Assembly: GCA_027533425.1 (NCBI GenBank)
Contig: JAPZUD010000001.1
Location: forward strand, 186,001 to 250,000
Origin: Beijerinckiaceae bacterium
GTDB taxonomy: Bacteria; Pseudomonadota; Alphaproteobacteria; Rhizobiales; Beijerinckiaceae
DNA: 64,000 nt
Direction of reading: 5' to 3'
Position 1 is the stretch's first letter; each line of letters begins with the position of its first letter. A model generated the notes under the pieces. It made no database searches. It was not told the origin of the DNA and saw nothing but the letters and a program-made list of their open reading frames with translations. The position numbers and the translations under genes were made by a program. This document shows, piece after piece, positions 18,667 to 27,476 of this stretch.

Positions 18667-20265
18667 ATGCGCCTAGTCAGAAGTCTTGTTGTTGTCGCCG
18701 GACTCGGGTTGACCGCCCTGAGCCTTGCTGCCGTGCCGGCCCTCGCCCAGAAGCGCGGCGGCACCCTTGTCCAGATCACCCAGCCCGAGCCGCCGACGCT
18801 TGGCTCCTATGTCTCGACCGCCAATCCGGTCGGCCAGGTAGCGTCCAAGATCTATGACGGTCTCCTCGAATATGATTTCGACCTGAAGCCGCTGCCGAGC
18901 CTTGCCGAATCCTGGACGGTTGCCGAGGATGGCAAGACCGTCACCTTCAAGCTGCGTTCCGGCGTGAAGTTCCATGATGGCAAGCCCTTCACCAGCGCCG
19001 ATGTCCAGTTCACCTTCATGGAAGTGCTGAAGAAGGTTCATCCGCGCGGCATCAATACCTTCGCCGAGGTCACAGCAGTCGAGACGCCGGATCCGCAGAC
19101 CGCGATCTTCCGCCTCAACCGGCCGGCGCCCTACATGATGGCGGCACTCTCGGGCTATGAATCTCCCATCCTTCCGAAGCATGTCTTCAGTCAGGGTGAT
19201 ATCCGCACCCACCAGAACGCCAATTCGCCGGTCGGCACCGGCCCGTTCAAGTTCGTTGAATGGCGGCGTGGCGAGTTCGTCCGGCTGGATCGCAATGCGG
19301 ATTACTGGAAGCCGGGCTTGCCCTATCTCGACCGGATTGTGGTGCGCTTCATCGGCGATACCGGCACCCGCGCGGCCGCACTCGAGAAGGGCGAGGCCCA
19401 TATCGCCGGCTTCGGTGCCGTGCCCTACAACGATGTGAAGAAGCTCGAAAAGCTGCCGAATATCCAGATCGTCACCAGGGGCTACGAGATGCTCTCGCCC
19501 GTGGTCGAGCTGATGTTCAACACGAAGAAGGCGCCGTTTGACAATGTGAAGGTCCGGCAGGCGATCTCCTATGCGATCGACCGGAAATTCGTCATCGACA
19601 ATATCTGGTTCGGCTTCGGCAAGCCAACCAACGGCCCGATCAGCTCGAACTTCGCGCCGACTGGCCTCTACAGCGCGGATGTCACCAATTACAACGTGCC
19701 GGACGGTGTCGAGCGCGCCAACAAGCTCCTCGACGAGGCCGGCTTCCCGCGGAAGGCCGACGGCATCCGCTTCGAGATCACGCATGACATCACGCCCTAT
19801 GGCGAGGAATGGCGTCGCTTCGGCGAATATACCCAGCAGGCTCTGGCCCGGATCGGGATCAAGGCGAACCTCCGCTACGAGGATGTCGCGACCTGGCTGA
19901 AGCGCATCTACACCGACTACGACTACGACATGTCGTCGAACCATCTGTTCAACCTGGCAGACCCCGTTCTCGGTGTGCACAGGGCTTTCCATTCACGCTT
20001 CATCCGCCCCGGCACGGTGTTCGTGAACGGCGTTCGCTGGAGCACCCCGCATACCGATCAGCTGATGGATCAAGCGACGATCGAACCGGATGCGAAGAAG
20101 CGGGCAGCGCTCTACGCCGAGGTGCAGAAAATCGTCGTGGACCAGGCTCCTCTGGCCTGGACCCACGAAATCAGCTTCGCGACAGTTCTCGACAAACGCT
20201 ACCGGGACGTGATCGTGAGCCCGCTCGGCCTGTTCTCGTCCTTTGACCGGGCCTGGCGCGAATAG
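18667..20265 (+). CDS. dipeptide-type ABC transporter substrate-binding protein (SBP family 5)
   Basis: A 532-residue periplasmic protein with a signal peptide of about 28 residues ending at PALAQ. The family-5 signature is clear: LAESWTVAEDGKTVTFKLRSGVKFHDGKPFTSADV, then GTGPFKF, and late in the protein a block near RKADGIRFEIT. GGGAGG precedes ATG 18667. These proteins bind peptides, nickel, opines, glutathione or other larger polar compounds. It opens a four-gene importer operon (binding protein, two permeases, fused ATPase) running to 23863. Confidence 0.95.
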   Translation: MRLVRSLVVVAGLGLTALSLAAVPALAQKRGGTLVQITQPEPPTLGSYVSTANPVGQVASKIYDGLLEYDFDLKPLPSLAESWTVAEDGKTVTFKLRSGVKFHDGKPFTSADVQFTFMEVLKKVHPRGINTFAEVTAVETPDPQTAIFRLNRPAPYMMAALSGYESPILPKHVFSQGDIRTHQNANSPVGTGPFKFVEWRRGEFVRLDRNADYWKPGLPYLDRIVVRFIGDTGTRAAALEKGEAHIAGFGAVPYNDVKKLEKLPNIQIVTRGYEMLSPVVELMFNTKKAPFDNVKVRQAISYAIDRKFVIDNIWFGFGKPTNGPISSNFAPTGLYSADVTNYNVPDGVERANKLLDEAGFPRKADGIRFEITHDITPYGEEWRRFGEYTQQALARIGIKANLRYEDVATWLKRIYTDYDYDMSSNHLFNLADPVLGVHRAFHSRFIRPGTVFVNGVRWSTPHTDQLMDQATIEPDAKKRAALYAEVQKIVVDQAPLAWTHEISFATVLDKRYRDVIVSPLGLFSSFDRAWRE

Positions 20266-20325
20266 GAGCCGTGAGGAACGGGGCGGCGTCCTTCCGGGCG
20301 CCGCCGGCTTGCGGGGAGGGACGAC

Positions 20326-21318
20326 ATGCGGGGACTGCGACTGATCCGCTTCATCATGACCAGGCTCCTGCAGGCGATCCCCGTCGTTCTCGGAGTCGTC
20401 GTGCTCAACTTCCTGCTTCTGCAGCTGGCCCCCGGTGATGCGGCCACCGTGCTGGCGGGCGAGGCTGGCGGTGCACCCCCCGAATATGTCGAGCAACTCC
20501 GGGCCCGCTTTGGCCTCGACAAGCCGGTCCTTGTCCAGCTCGGCCTCTACCTGAAGAACATCCTCCTGCTGGATCTCGGATTTTCGTTCCGGAACAATGC
20601 CCCGGTTCTCGGGCTGATCCTCGATCGCCTCTGGCCGACCCTTCTGCTTATGGGTGCAACACTTCTGGTATCGGTTGGCGGCGGCGTGATGCTGGGCGTG
20701 ATCGCCGCCCTTGGCGTGCGGACCTGGCGCGACCACCTCATTTCCGTCGCTGCCGTGATCGCCTATGCCACCCCGCTCTTCTGGATCGGGCTGATGCTGA
20801 TCCTTGTCTTTTCCATCCGTCTCGACTGGTTTCCGACGTCCGGCATGGAAGATGTCGTGGCCTTCCATGAAGGCTGGGCGCGGGTTGTCGACATCGCCCA
20901 TCACCTTGTTCTGCCGACGATCACGCTTTCGCTGTTCTACCTGGCGCTCTATACGCGGCTGATGCGTGCAACGGTGCTGGAACAGCGCGGAGCGGAATAT
21001 GCCACCACGGCGCGTGCCAAGGGCTTGACCGAACGGGCCATCACGTTGCGCCATGTGCTCAGAAATGCCCTCCTGCCGGTCATCACCATGGCGGGCGTGC
21101 AGGTCGGCGCGCTGCTGGGCGGTTCGGTCGTCGTCGAGACGGTCTTCGCCTGGCCGGGCCTTGGCCAGCTCGCCTACCAGTCGCTTTTTGCGCGCGATTT
21201 CAACCTGCTGCTGGGGATCTTCTTCCTGTCGGCATGCCTCGTGGTGATCGTGAACATCATCGTTGATGTGGTCTATGTCCTGCTTGACCCCCGGATCCGG
21301 GTCGGAGGCAAGACATGA
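20326..21318 (+). CDS. dipeptide-type ABC transporter permease, DppB-like
   Basis: A 330-residue inner-membrane permease with six expected membrane segments. The N-terminal TM (RLLQAIPVVLGVVVLNFLLLQLAPGD) and the EAA loop (YATTARAKGLTERAITLRHVLRNALLPVITM) match DppB/OppB. It starts 60 bases after the binding protein, preceded by GGGAGGG, and overlaps the next permease gene by four bases. Confidence 0.95.
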   Translation: MRGLRLIRFIMTRLLQAIPVVLGVVVLNFLLLQLAPGDAATVLAGEAGGAPPEYVEQLRARFGLDKPVLVQLGLYLKNILLLDLGFSFRNNAPVLGLILDRLWPTLLLMGATLLVSVGGGVMLGVIAALGVRTWRDHLISVAAVIAYATPLFWIGLMLILVFSIRLDWFPTSGMEDVVAFHEGWARVVDIAHHLVLPTITLSLFYLALYTRLMRATVLEQRGAEYATTARAKGLTERAITLRHVLRNALLPVITMAGVQVGALLGGSVVVETVFAWPGLGQLAYQSLFARDFNLLLGIFFLSACLVVIVNIIVDVVYVLLDPRIRVGGKT

Positions 21319-22145
21319 CCTCATCGTTCTGGATCCGCTTTCTCGGCAATCCGCGCGTGCTGCTGGGGCTCATCTGGCTTGCACTCGTCGTGATCGGCGC
21401 GCTGGCGGCACCGTTGATCGCGCCGCTCGATCCTTTCGCGATTTCCGGCAAGCCGTTCGTGCGGCCGATGGACGGCTTCCTGTTCGGTACGGATTCGCTG
21501 GGTCGGAGCGTCTGGTCGGGTCTTGTCCATGGCGCCCGGACCACGTTGCTGATCGCCATCATCGCCACCCTCGCGGCTGTGGCCTTCGGCGGCCTGCTCG
21601 GGGCCCTGTCGGGTTTCTATGGCGGGCGGACCGACAACCTGCTGATGCGGATCACGGAGTTCTTCCAGACCATCCCCTCCTTCATTTTCGCGATCCTCCT
21701 GGTCGCTGTTCTTTCCCCGTCGGCGACCAGTGTCGTCGTGGCGATCGCGACGGTCAGCTGGCCGCCGATTGCCCGCATCGTCCGTGCGGAGGTCATGTCA
21801 CTCCGCTCGCGGGAATTCATCCAGGCTGCCGTCACGCTCGGCGAGCGTGATTTCGTGATCCTGTTCCGGCAGATCCTGCCCAATGCCCTCTCGCCGCTGA
21901 TCGTCACCGGGTCGCTTCTCGTTGCGACGGCGATCCTGACCGAGTCGGCGCTGTCCTTCCTCGGTCTCGGAGCGCCGAATTTCATGAGCTGGGGCTTCAT
22001 GATCGGGGCAGGGCGCAGCTTCCTGCGCGATGCCTGGTGGCTGGTCGCCATTCCGGGCATTGCCATCCTGCTGACGGTCCTCAGCATCAATCTGGTGGGC
22101 GAAGGCCTGAATGATGCTCTCAACCCGAGGTTGCGCACACCATGA
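21315..22145 (+). CDS. dipeptide-type ABC transporter permease, DppC-like
   Basis: A 276-residue permease pairing with the preceding gene. It has the DppC/OppC layout: an N-terminal TM, the LFGTDSLGRSVWSGLVHGARTTL motif near residue 58, and the EAA loop REFIQAAVTLGERDFVILFRQILPNALSPLIV. It overlaps genes on both sides by four bases (ATGA), so the whole importer is translationally coupled. Confidence 0.95.
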   Translation: MTSSFWIRFLGNPRVLLGLIWLALVVIGALAAPLIAPLDPFAISGKPFVRPMDGFLFGTDSLGRSVWSGLVHGARTTLLIAIIATLAAVAFGGLLGALSGFYGGRTDNLLMRITEFFQTIPSFIFAILLVAVLSPSATSVVVAIATVSWPPIARIVRAEVMSLRSREFIQAAVTLGERDFVILFRQILPNALSPLIVTGSLLVATAILTESALSFLGLGAPNFMSWGFMIGAGRSFLRDAWWLVAIPGIAILLTVLSINLVGEGLNDALNPRLRTP

Positions 22146-23863
22146 CCGGTTCCTCGACCAGGACATCTGCCGCCGGCAGCCTCGACCCCGTGCTGGAAAT
22201 CCGCGACCTCTCGGTCGCCCTGCCGGCCTGGGCGGACAGGCGGCTGGCCGTAAACGCGGTGTCACTGACCGTCGGCCGAGGCGAAACCCTCTGTGTCGTC
22301 GGAGAATCCGGTTCCGGGAAATCCGTCATGGCACGGTCCATCCTCCGGCTGCTGCCGGAACCGCATCTTCGCATTGCCGGCGGGCAGATCCTGCTCGACG
22401 GGGAGGATCTCGCGCGGGCCGATGACCGGCGCATGCGCCAGATCCGGGGCGGCGAGATCTCCATGGTGTTCCAGGAGCCCATGGTTTCGCTCAACCCGCT
22501 CATGACCGTGGGCCGCCAGATCGACGAGATCCTCGAGGTCCATACCGGCTGGAGCAAGGCCGAGCGGCGGCGTCGGGTGATCGCGACCTTCGAGGATGTC
22601 CGGTTGCCCGAGCCCGAACTCATTGTCGGCGCCTACCCGCATGAGCTGTCGGGCGGCCAGCGCCAGCGCGTGATGATCGCGATGAGTCTCGTGCTCGAGC
22701 CGAAGCTGATCATCGCCGACGAGCCGACAACCGCACTGGATGTGACGACCGAAGCACAGGTCCTGACGCTGCTCAAGGAGTTGCAGGTCAAGCACGGGAC
22801 GGCCCTTTTGTTCATCACCCATAATTTCGGGGTGGTCGCCGAAATCGCGGACCGCGTCGCCGTCATGCGGTCCGGGGAACTTGTTGAATACGGCTCGGCG
22901 AAGGACGTGCTCGAACATCCGCAGCACCCCTACACGAGGGCGCTGATCGATGCAGTGCCGAGCCTGGTGCCGCGCAAGCATCCCGAACCATCGTCGACGG
23001 CAGAGCCGATCCTGACCGTCCGGGCCCTCGAAAAGACCTATGGTCGCCCCTCCGCCGGCCCGAAATGGCTGGCCCGCATGATGCCGCGCCTTGCCCGCGG
23101 CCGGCGCAGCGCCGTGAAGGCGGTCAACAAGGTCGATCTCGACATCCGGCGCGGCAGCGCGGTGGCTTTGGTCGGCGAATCCGGATCCGGCAAATCCACG
23201 CTGGCGCGCTGCCTGATCGGCCTGGAGCAAGCGGATTCAGGATCTGCGTTGATTGCGGGAGACGAGATTGTCGGGCGGAGCCGCGCAGACTGGCGGCCAC
23301 TGCGTTCACGCGTCCAGATGGTGTTCCAGGATCCGTTTGCCTCGCTCAATCCCCGGACGAAGGTTGGCGACATCATTGCCCGCGGGGCGATCCTCCAGGG
23401 TGTGAACCCGGCTGCGGCCATGGAGCAGGCCCGCAGGCTGCTGGACCTTGTCGGGCTGGATGCCAAGGCTGCGGAGCGATTCCCGCATGAGTTTTCCGGA
23501 GGGCAGCGCCAGCGCATCGGCATTGCCCGGGCTCTGGCGGTCAAGCCGGACATCCTCATCGCCGACGAGCCGGTCTCCGCGCTGGATGTGTCGGTCCAGA
23601 AGCAGGTGCTCGACCTTTTGGATGATCTCCGTCGGCAATTCGGGCTGACGATGCTGTTCATCACGCATGACCTGCGCGTGGCCGCTCATGTCTGCGAGGA
23701 TATTGTCGTCCTGAAGAATGGCACGATCGTCGAGCGCGGCTTGACGGCGGACATTTTCGCCAATCCGCAGCACGATTACACCCGGACCCTCCTGGCCTCC
23801 GTGCCCGGCCGGGACTGGCAGAGGCGTGGCCTCCCGGATCAAATGGCGCCGACCGGCGAGTGA
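22142..23863 (+). CDS. fused dual ATP-binding protein of dipeptide-type importer (DppD-DppF)
   Basis: A 573-residue protein with two complete nucleotide-binding domains. Domain 1 has Walker A GESGSGKS, signature LSGGQRQRVMIA and Walker B LIIADEPTTALD. Domain 2 has GESGSGKST, FSGGQRQRIGIA and ILIADEPVSALD. Each is followed by the C-terminal extension seen in DppD/DppF (HPQHPYTRALIDAVPSL and NPQHDYTRTLLASVPG). Fusion of the two ATPases in one chain is common in this family, as in YejF and GsiA. Both ATP sites look catalytically intact. Confidence 0.96.
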   Translation: MTGSSTRTSAAGSLDPVLEIRDLSVALPAWADRRLAVNAVSLTVGRGETLCVVGESGSGKSVMARSILRLLPEPHLRIAGGQILLDGEDLARADDRRMRQIRGGEISMVFQEPMVSLNPLMTVGRQIDEILEVHTGWSKAERRRRVIATFEDVRLPEPELIVGAYPHELSGGQRQRVMIAMSLVLEPKLIIADEPTTALDVTTEAQVLTLLKELQVKHGTALLFITHNFGVVAEIADRVAVMRSGELVEYGSAKDVLEHPQHPYTRALIDAVPSLVPRKHPEPSSTAEPILTVRALEKTYGRPSAGPKWLARMMPRLARGRRSAVKAVNKVDLDIRRGSAVALVGESGSGKSTLARCLIGLEQADSGSALIAGDEIVGRSRADWRPLRSRVQMVFQDPFASLNPRTKVGDIIARGAILQGVNPAAAMEQARRLLDLVGLDAKAAERFPHEFSGGQRQRIGIARALAVKPDILIADEPVSALDVSVQKQVLDLLDDLRRQFGLTMLFITHDLRVAAHVCEDIVVLKNGTIVERGLTADIFANPQHDYTRTLLASVPGRDWQRRGLPDQMAPTGE

Positions 23864-23921
23864 CCCCCTCGCTGCGGATTCCCTGTGGCCCGACGGACGG
23901 CAGTAAAGCAGCCTTGCCGGG

Positions 23922-25238
23922 TCAGGCCGCGTGCAGGGTCTCGGCAAGGTCGAGAAGCGGTGCTTCCTGTCCAGCCCAGGACATCAGCTGCAACCCTGTC
24001 GGCAACCCGGCTGCCGTGCTTCCGTTCGGCAGGCTGATCCCGCAGAGGTCGAGGCAATTGCCGAACCGGGTATAGCGCGACATCGGGATCGCATTGTCAT
24101 CGACTTCGCTCACCGGAAGGGCGGGAAGCGGCGTGCTTGGCATGGCAAACATGTCGAAATGCCCGGCTTGCTTCCGGAATTCGGAGATGGCCGTGTGCAA
24201 GGCAGCCTTGACGGCCGCATAGGCCACATCGTCGGTTTTCCCGCCTGCCAACAGGCGCTGGCGGACAAACGGATCAAGCGGAGACTGGCTGTCCTCGAGG
24301 ACGGGCTGATGGTGCCGGTAGCCTTCATAGGCAGCAATCTGGCCATTGATGGCCTGATAGGCAGAGAGTTCCATCGGCAGGGTGAATGTCTCGACGCGGT
24401 GTCCGCGCGCGCGCAAGGTCTCCAGCGAGCGCAGGAAAGCCTCGAGAATCTCCGGATCGCAGGGCTGGAGCTGGTCCGGGGCGGGAACACCGATCCGGAC
24501 GGGGCGAGGCTGGATGGCAGGCGGGAGCGGGATCCGGCCGAGAACAGAGAAGAGCAGCCGGGCATCGGCCACCGTACGGGTGAGGGGCCCCAGCGTGTCG
24601 AAGGTCGGGCTCAACGGCGCGATGCCGTCGAGAGGAACAAGCCCGAATCCGGGCCGGAAGCCAACCAGCCCGCAGAGGGAAGCCGGAATCCGGATCGATC
24701 CGCCCGTATCGGAGCCGATGGCCGCCGGGGCCAGCCCCGCGGCAACCGCCACCGCCGAACCGCTGCTGGAACCGCCCGGCACCCGGTGAACGCGCCGGTC
24801 GATCGGGTTCCAGGGCGTGCCCATGGCGTAGTTTGTGCCCCAGCCGCCGCTGGCGAATTCCACCATATGGGTCATGCCGAGGAGGATCGCGCCGGCATCC
24901 ACAAGGCGCTGGATCGCGGGAGCCGTCGGGCCGGCCTCCATTCCACGGTAGCATTTCGAGCCAAATCCGGGCAGGCGGTCTTCGAGGCGGGCAAGATCCT
25001 TGATGGCAATCGGCACGCCATGGAGCGGCCCGACCGGGCCACCCCGAGCCGCAGCCCGGTCGAGCGCATCCGCCCGTTGCCGCGCCGGCGCGTCGAACAC
25101 CTCCACAAAGGCATGGAGCGCCTCGTTCTCCGCAGCGATGGCGGCAAGGTATTGCTCGAGAATGTCCCGGCTGGAACGCGCGCCTGTTCCGCACAGGGCT
25201 GCAATCCCGGTGACGGTCTGTTCGGGTGGAATGGCCAT
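23922..25238 (-). CDS. amidase-signature family amidase
   Basis: A 438-residue amidase of the Ser-cisSer-Lys type. Lys80 lies in GVPIAIKDL, the glycine/serine-rich GGSSSGSA is at 155-162, and the nucleophile is Ser181 in SDTGGSIRIPA. These cytoplasmic enzymes release ammonia from amides; relatives include AtzF, GatA and aryl amidases. It follows the split transketolase genes by 96 bases on the same strand and converges with the importer operon. It could act on imported amides, or on nitrile hydratase products from 15 kb away; both are inference. Confidence 0.93.
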   Translation of the reverse strand: MAIPPEQTVTGIAALCGTGARSSRDILEQYLAAIAAENEALHAFVEVFDAPARQRADALDRAAARGGPVGPLHGVPIAIKDLARLEDRLPGFGSKCYRGMEAGPTAPAIQRLVDAGAILLGMTHMVEFASGGWGTNYAMGTPWNPIDRRVHRVPGGSSSGSAVAVAAGLAPAAIGSDTGGSIRIPASLCGLVGFRPGFGLVPLDGIAPLSPTFDTLGPLTRTVADARLLFSVLGRIPLPPAIQPRPVRIGVPAPDQLQPCDPEILEAFLRSLETLRARGHRVETFTLPMELSAYQAINGQIAAYEGYRHHQPVLEDSQSPLDPFVRQRLLAGGKTDDVAYAAVKAALHTAISEFRKQAGHFDMFAMPSTPLPALPVSEVDDNAIPMSRYTRFGNCLDLCGISLPNGSTAAGLPTGLQLMSWAGQEAPLLDLAETLHAA

Positions 25239-25334
25239 GAGCGATTGTCGTCGTCAACGCGTGCCGGCGCAAGGGCCGGCCGGAGGCAAGGCGGTGGAAA
25301 TTGCTGATCTGACCCAGCAGTAAATGCCCGGCTT

Positions 25335-26348
25335 TCAGCCAAGCCAGCCCTTGATGGAGGCGGTGATGGCCTCGGTGGAGATGCCATAGCGGTCATGCAG
25401 GGTGGGCAGCGCCCCCGCCCCGAGGAATTCGTCCGGCAGGGCGATATGGCGGAAGGCCGGGTGGATGCCCGACAGCATCAGGTCCCGCGCGACCGCCTCG
25501 CCCAGCCCGCCGATTTCCGTGTGGTTTTCGGCCACGATCACAAGGCGACCGGATTTTGCGGCCTCACGGCGGATCGTCTCGACATCCAGCGGCTTGATGG
25601 TGGGGCAATGCAGCACGCCGACGCTGACATTCTCCTGGTCGAGCCGCTTGGCGGCTTCCAGCGCCCGCATGGTCAGGATGCCGGACGCGATCACAAGCAC
25701 ATCCCGCCCATCACGGATGAGCTTGGCCTTTCCCAGTTCGAAACGATAATCGTACGCGTCCAGCACCAGCGGCACGTTCCCCCGGAGCAGGCGCATATAG
25801 GCCGGCCCCTTGTGGGCAGCGATGGCGGCCGTTGCCTGCTCGGTATCGAGGGCGTCACAGGGATCGACCACCACCATGTTTGGCATGGCCCGGAACAGGG
25901 CGAGGTCTTCGGCGGCCTGATGACTCGGGCCATAGCCGGAGGTGAGACCGGGCAGGGCCGCCACGATCTTCACATCGCGATCTTCCTCGGCGATGGTCTG
26001 GTGGATGAAGTCATAGGCGCGGCGCGAGGCAAACACGGCATAGGTGGTCGCAAACGGCGTGAACCCTTCCGAGGCCAGCCCGCCGGCCGCGCCGAAGAGC
26101 AACTGTTCCGCCATGCCCATCTGGTAGAACCGATCCGGATAGGCCTGCGCAAAAACATGCAGATCGGTGTATTTGCCGAGATCCGCCGTCATCCCCACGA
26201 TCTCCGGGCGGGTCCGCGCGAGTTCAACCAGCGCATGCCCGAACGGCGCCGGCTTGGTCGCCTCGCCTTCGGCAGCAATCGAGGCGATCATCGCCGAGGT
26301 GGTGAGGCGCGGCTTGCCGGGCGCCGGCGGCGTGAATTTCGGTTTCAT
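25335..26348 (-). CDS. transketolase C-terminal (pyrimidine-binding plus regulatory) subunit
   Basis: A 337-residue protein corresponding to the C-terminal two thirds of transketolase/DXS-like enzymes. The Pyr domain (GHALVELARTRPEIVGMTADLGKYTDL, AEQLLFGAAGGLASEGFTPFATTYAVFASRRAYD) is followed by a C-terminal domain with ILTMRALEAAKRL and VIVAENHTEIGGLGEA. Its start overlaps the stop of the N-terminal subunit gene (ATGA), showing a genuine two-gene enzyme. It should form a heteromer with that partner. Confidence 0.93.
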   Translation of the reverse strand: MKPKFTPPAPGKPRLTTSAMIASIAAEGEATKPAPFGHALVELARTRPEIVGMTADLGKYTDLHVFAQAYPDRFYQMGMAEQLLFGAAGGLASEGFTPFATTYAVFASRRAYDFIHQTIAEEDRDVKIVAALPGLTSGYGPSHQAAEDLALFRAMPNMVVVDPCDALDTEQATAAIAAHKGPAYMRLLRGNVPLVLDAYDYRFELGKAKLIRDGRDVLVIASGILTMRALEAAKRLDQENVSVGVLHCPTIKPLDVETIRREAAKSGRLVIVAENHTEIGGLGEAVARDLMLSGIHPAFRHIALPDEFLGAGALPTLHDRYGISTEAITASIKGWLG

Positions 26349-27181
26349 GCCGACCTCCCGGCGTCCAGCGCCTGCAGGGCAAGCTGCCATTCATGGGCAT
26401 CGACGCGGATGAAATGGCTCTTGTCGCGGGTTTCGAGGAAGGGCACGCCCTTGCCCATCAGCGTATCGGCGATGATCATGCGGGGCTGCGGACCCTGATG
26501 GGCTTTCGCCGCGTCGAAGGCCGCCACCACCGCGTCGAGATCATTCCCGTCAATGCGCTGGGTGAACCAGCCAAACGCCTCGAGCTTCTCCTTGAGGGGT
26601 TCGAAACCCATCATCTGCGTAGAGGGGCCATCAGCCTGCATGTTGTTGATATCGACAATCGCGATCAGGTTGTCGAGCTTGTAATGGGCGGCCGACAGGA
26701 TGGCCTCCCAGACCGAGCCTTCATCCAGCTCGCCATCCGAGAACAGCGTATAAACGAAGCTCGACGAACCCTTGCGCTTCAGGCCGAGACATTTCCCGAC
26801 AGCGATGGACAGACCGATGCCCAGCGACCCGCCGGACATTTCCATGCCCGGCGTATATTGCGCCATGCCGCTCATCGGCAGGCGGCTGTCATCCGAACCA
26901 TAGGTTTCCAGCTCGTTCTCGGGGATGATCCCGGCCTCGATCAGGGCGGCATAGAGCGCGATCGCATAATGACCGTTGGAGAGGAGGAAGCGGTCGCGTC
27001 CTTCCCATTCCGGCTCCTCCGGGCGGTAGTGCATCGCATGGAAATAGGCAACGGCGAGCACATCCGCGATGTCCAGCGCCTGCGCGATATAGCCCTGACC
27101 CTGAACTTCGCCCATCAGCACGGCGTTGCGGCGGATGTGATAGGCCCGGTCGGCCAATGATTTGTTCGGGAGTTCAGCCAT
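26345..27181 (-). CDS. transketolase N-terminal (thiamin diphosphate-binding) subunit
   Basis: A 278-residue protein equal to the PP domain of transketolase. The ThDP/Mg motif runs from SDGELDEGSVWEAILSA to VDINNMQ (GDG-NN type, with S replacing the first G), and HYRPEEP and GHYAIALYAAL match the substrate-channel region. It transfers two-carbon ketol units with its C-terminal partner. The operon N-subunit, C-subunit, amidase is divergent from a LysR gene. Split transketolases of this kind often serve specialised sugar or sulfo-sugar pathways rather than the main pentose phosphate route. Confidence 0.93.
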   Translation of the reverse strand: MAELPNKSLADRAYHIRRNAVLMGEVQGQGYIAQALDIADVLAVAYFHAMHYRPEEPEWEGRDRFLLSNGHYAIALYAALIEAGIIPENELETYGSDDSRLPMSGMAQYTPGMEMSGGSLGIGLSIAVGKCLGLKRKGSSSFVYTLFSDGELDEGSVWEAILSAAHYKLDNLIAIVDINNMQADGPSTQMMGFEPLKEKLEAFGWFTQRIDGNDLDAVVAAFDAAKAHQGPQPRMIIADTLMGKGVPFLETRDKSHFIRVDAHEWQLALQALDAGRSA

Positions 27182-27339
27182 GGATCATCGTGTCTCGGTT
27201 GCTGTCGATGAGCGTGCCGGTGACGGAGGCGGACAATCCATTGCCGGGCATGGAGCGTTTCCCTTGCCGATCCCGCTTCCGGCGCAGGATTTCATTGTCC
27301 GTCAGGAAACCGCGATCCGGCCGTCTTTACAAACGGTGA

Positions 27340-27361
27340 TTTTTCATTTTGACATGAAAAA
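27340..27361. promoter_or_regulatory. perfect inverted repeat, candidate LysR operator
   Basis: TTTTTCAT (27340-27347) and ATGAAAAA (27354-27361) form a perfect 8-base inverted repeat with a six-base spacer, in the AT-rich divergent gap between the transketolase operon and its LysR gene. The dyad TTCAT-N6-ATGAA fits the general LysR box format. Seen directly: the repeat. Inferred: its recognition by the adjacent regulator. Confidence 0.55.
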
Positions 27362-27476
27362 CATTCAAGTATTTCTCATGTGCGTCGGGAAATTTCCTCA
27401 ATTGTTCAATCGATGGGGCTTGCCCGTCTGAAACACTGCGGCATCCGGGCCTAAACGTGAGCAGGAATCAATCGTG

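Noticed and set aside
25335-27181. Split transketolase considered as a frameshifted single gene
   Set aside because: The halves meet at an ATGA overlap with a proper start, and two-gene transketolases are well known, so this is a natural split.
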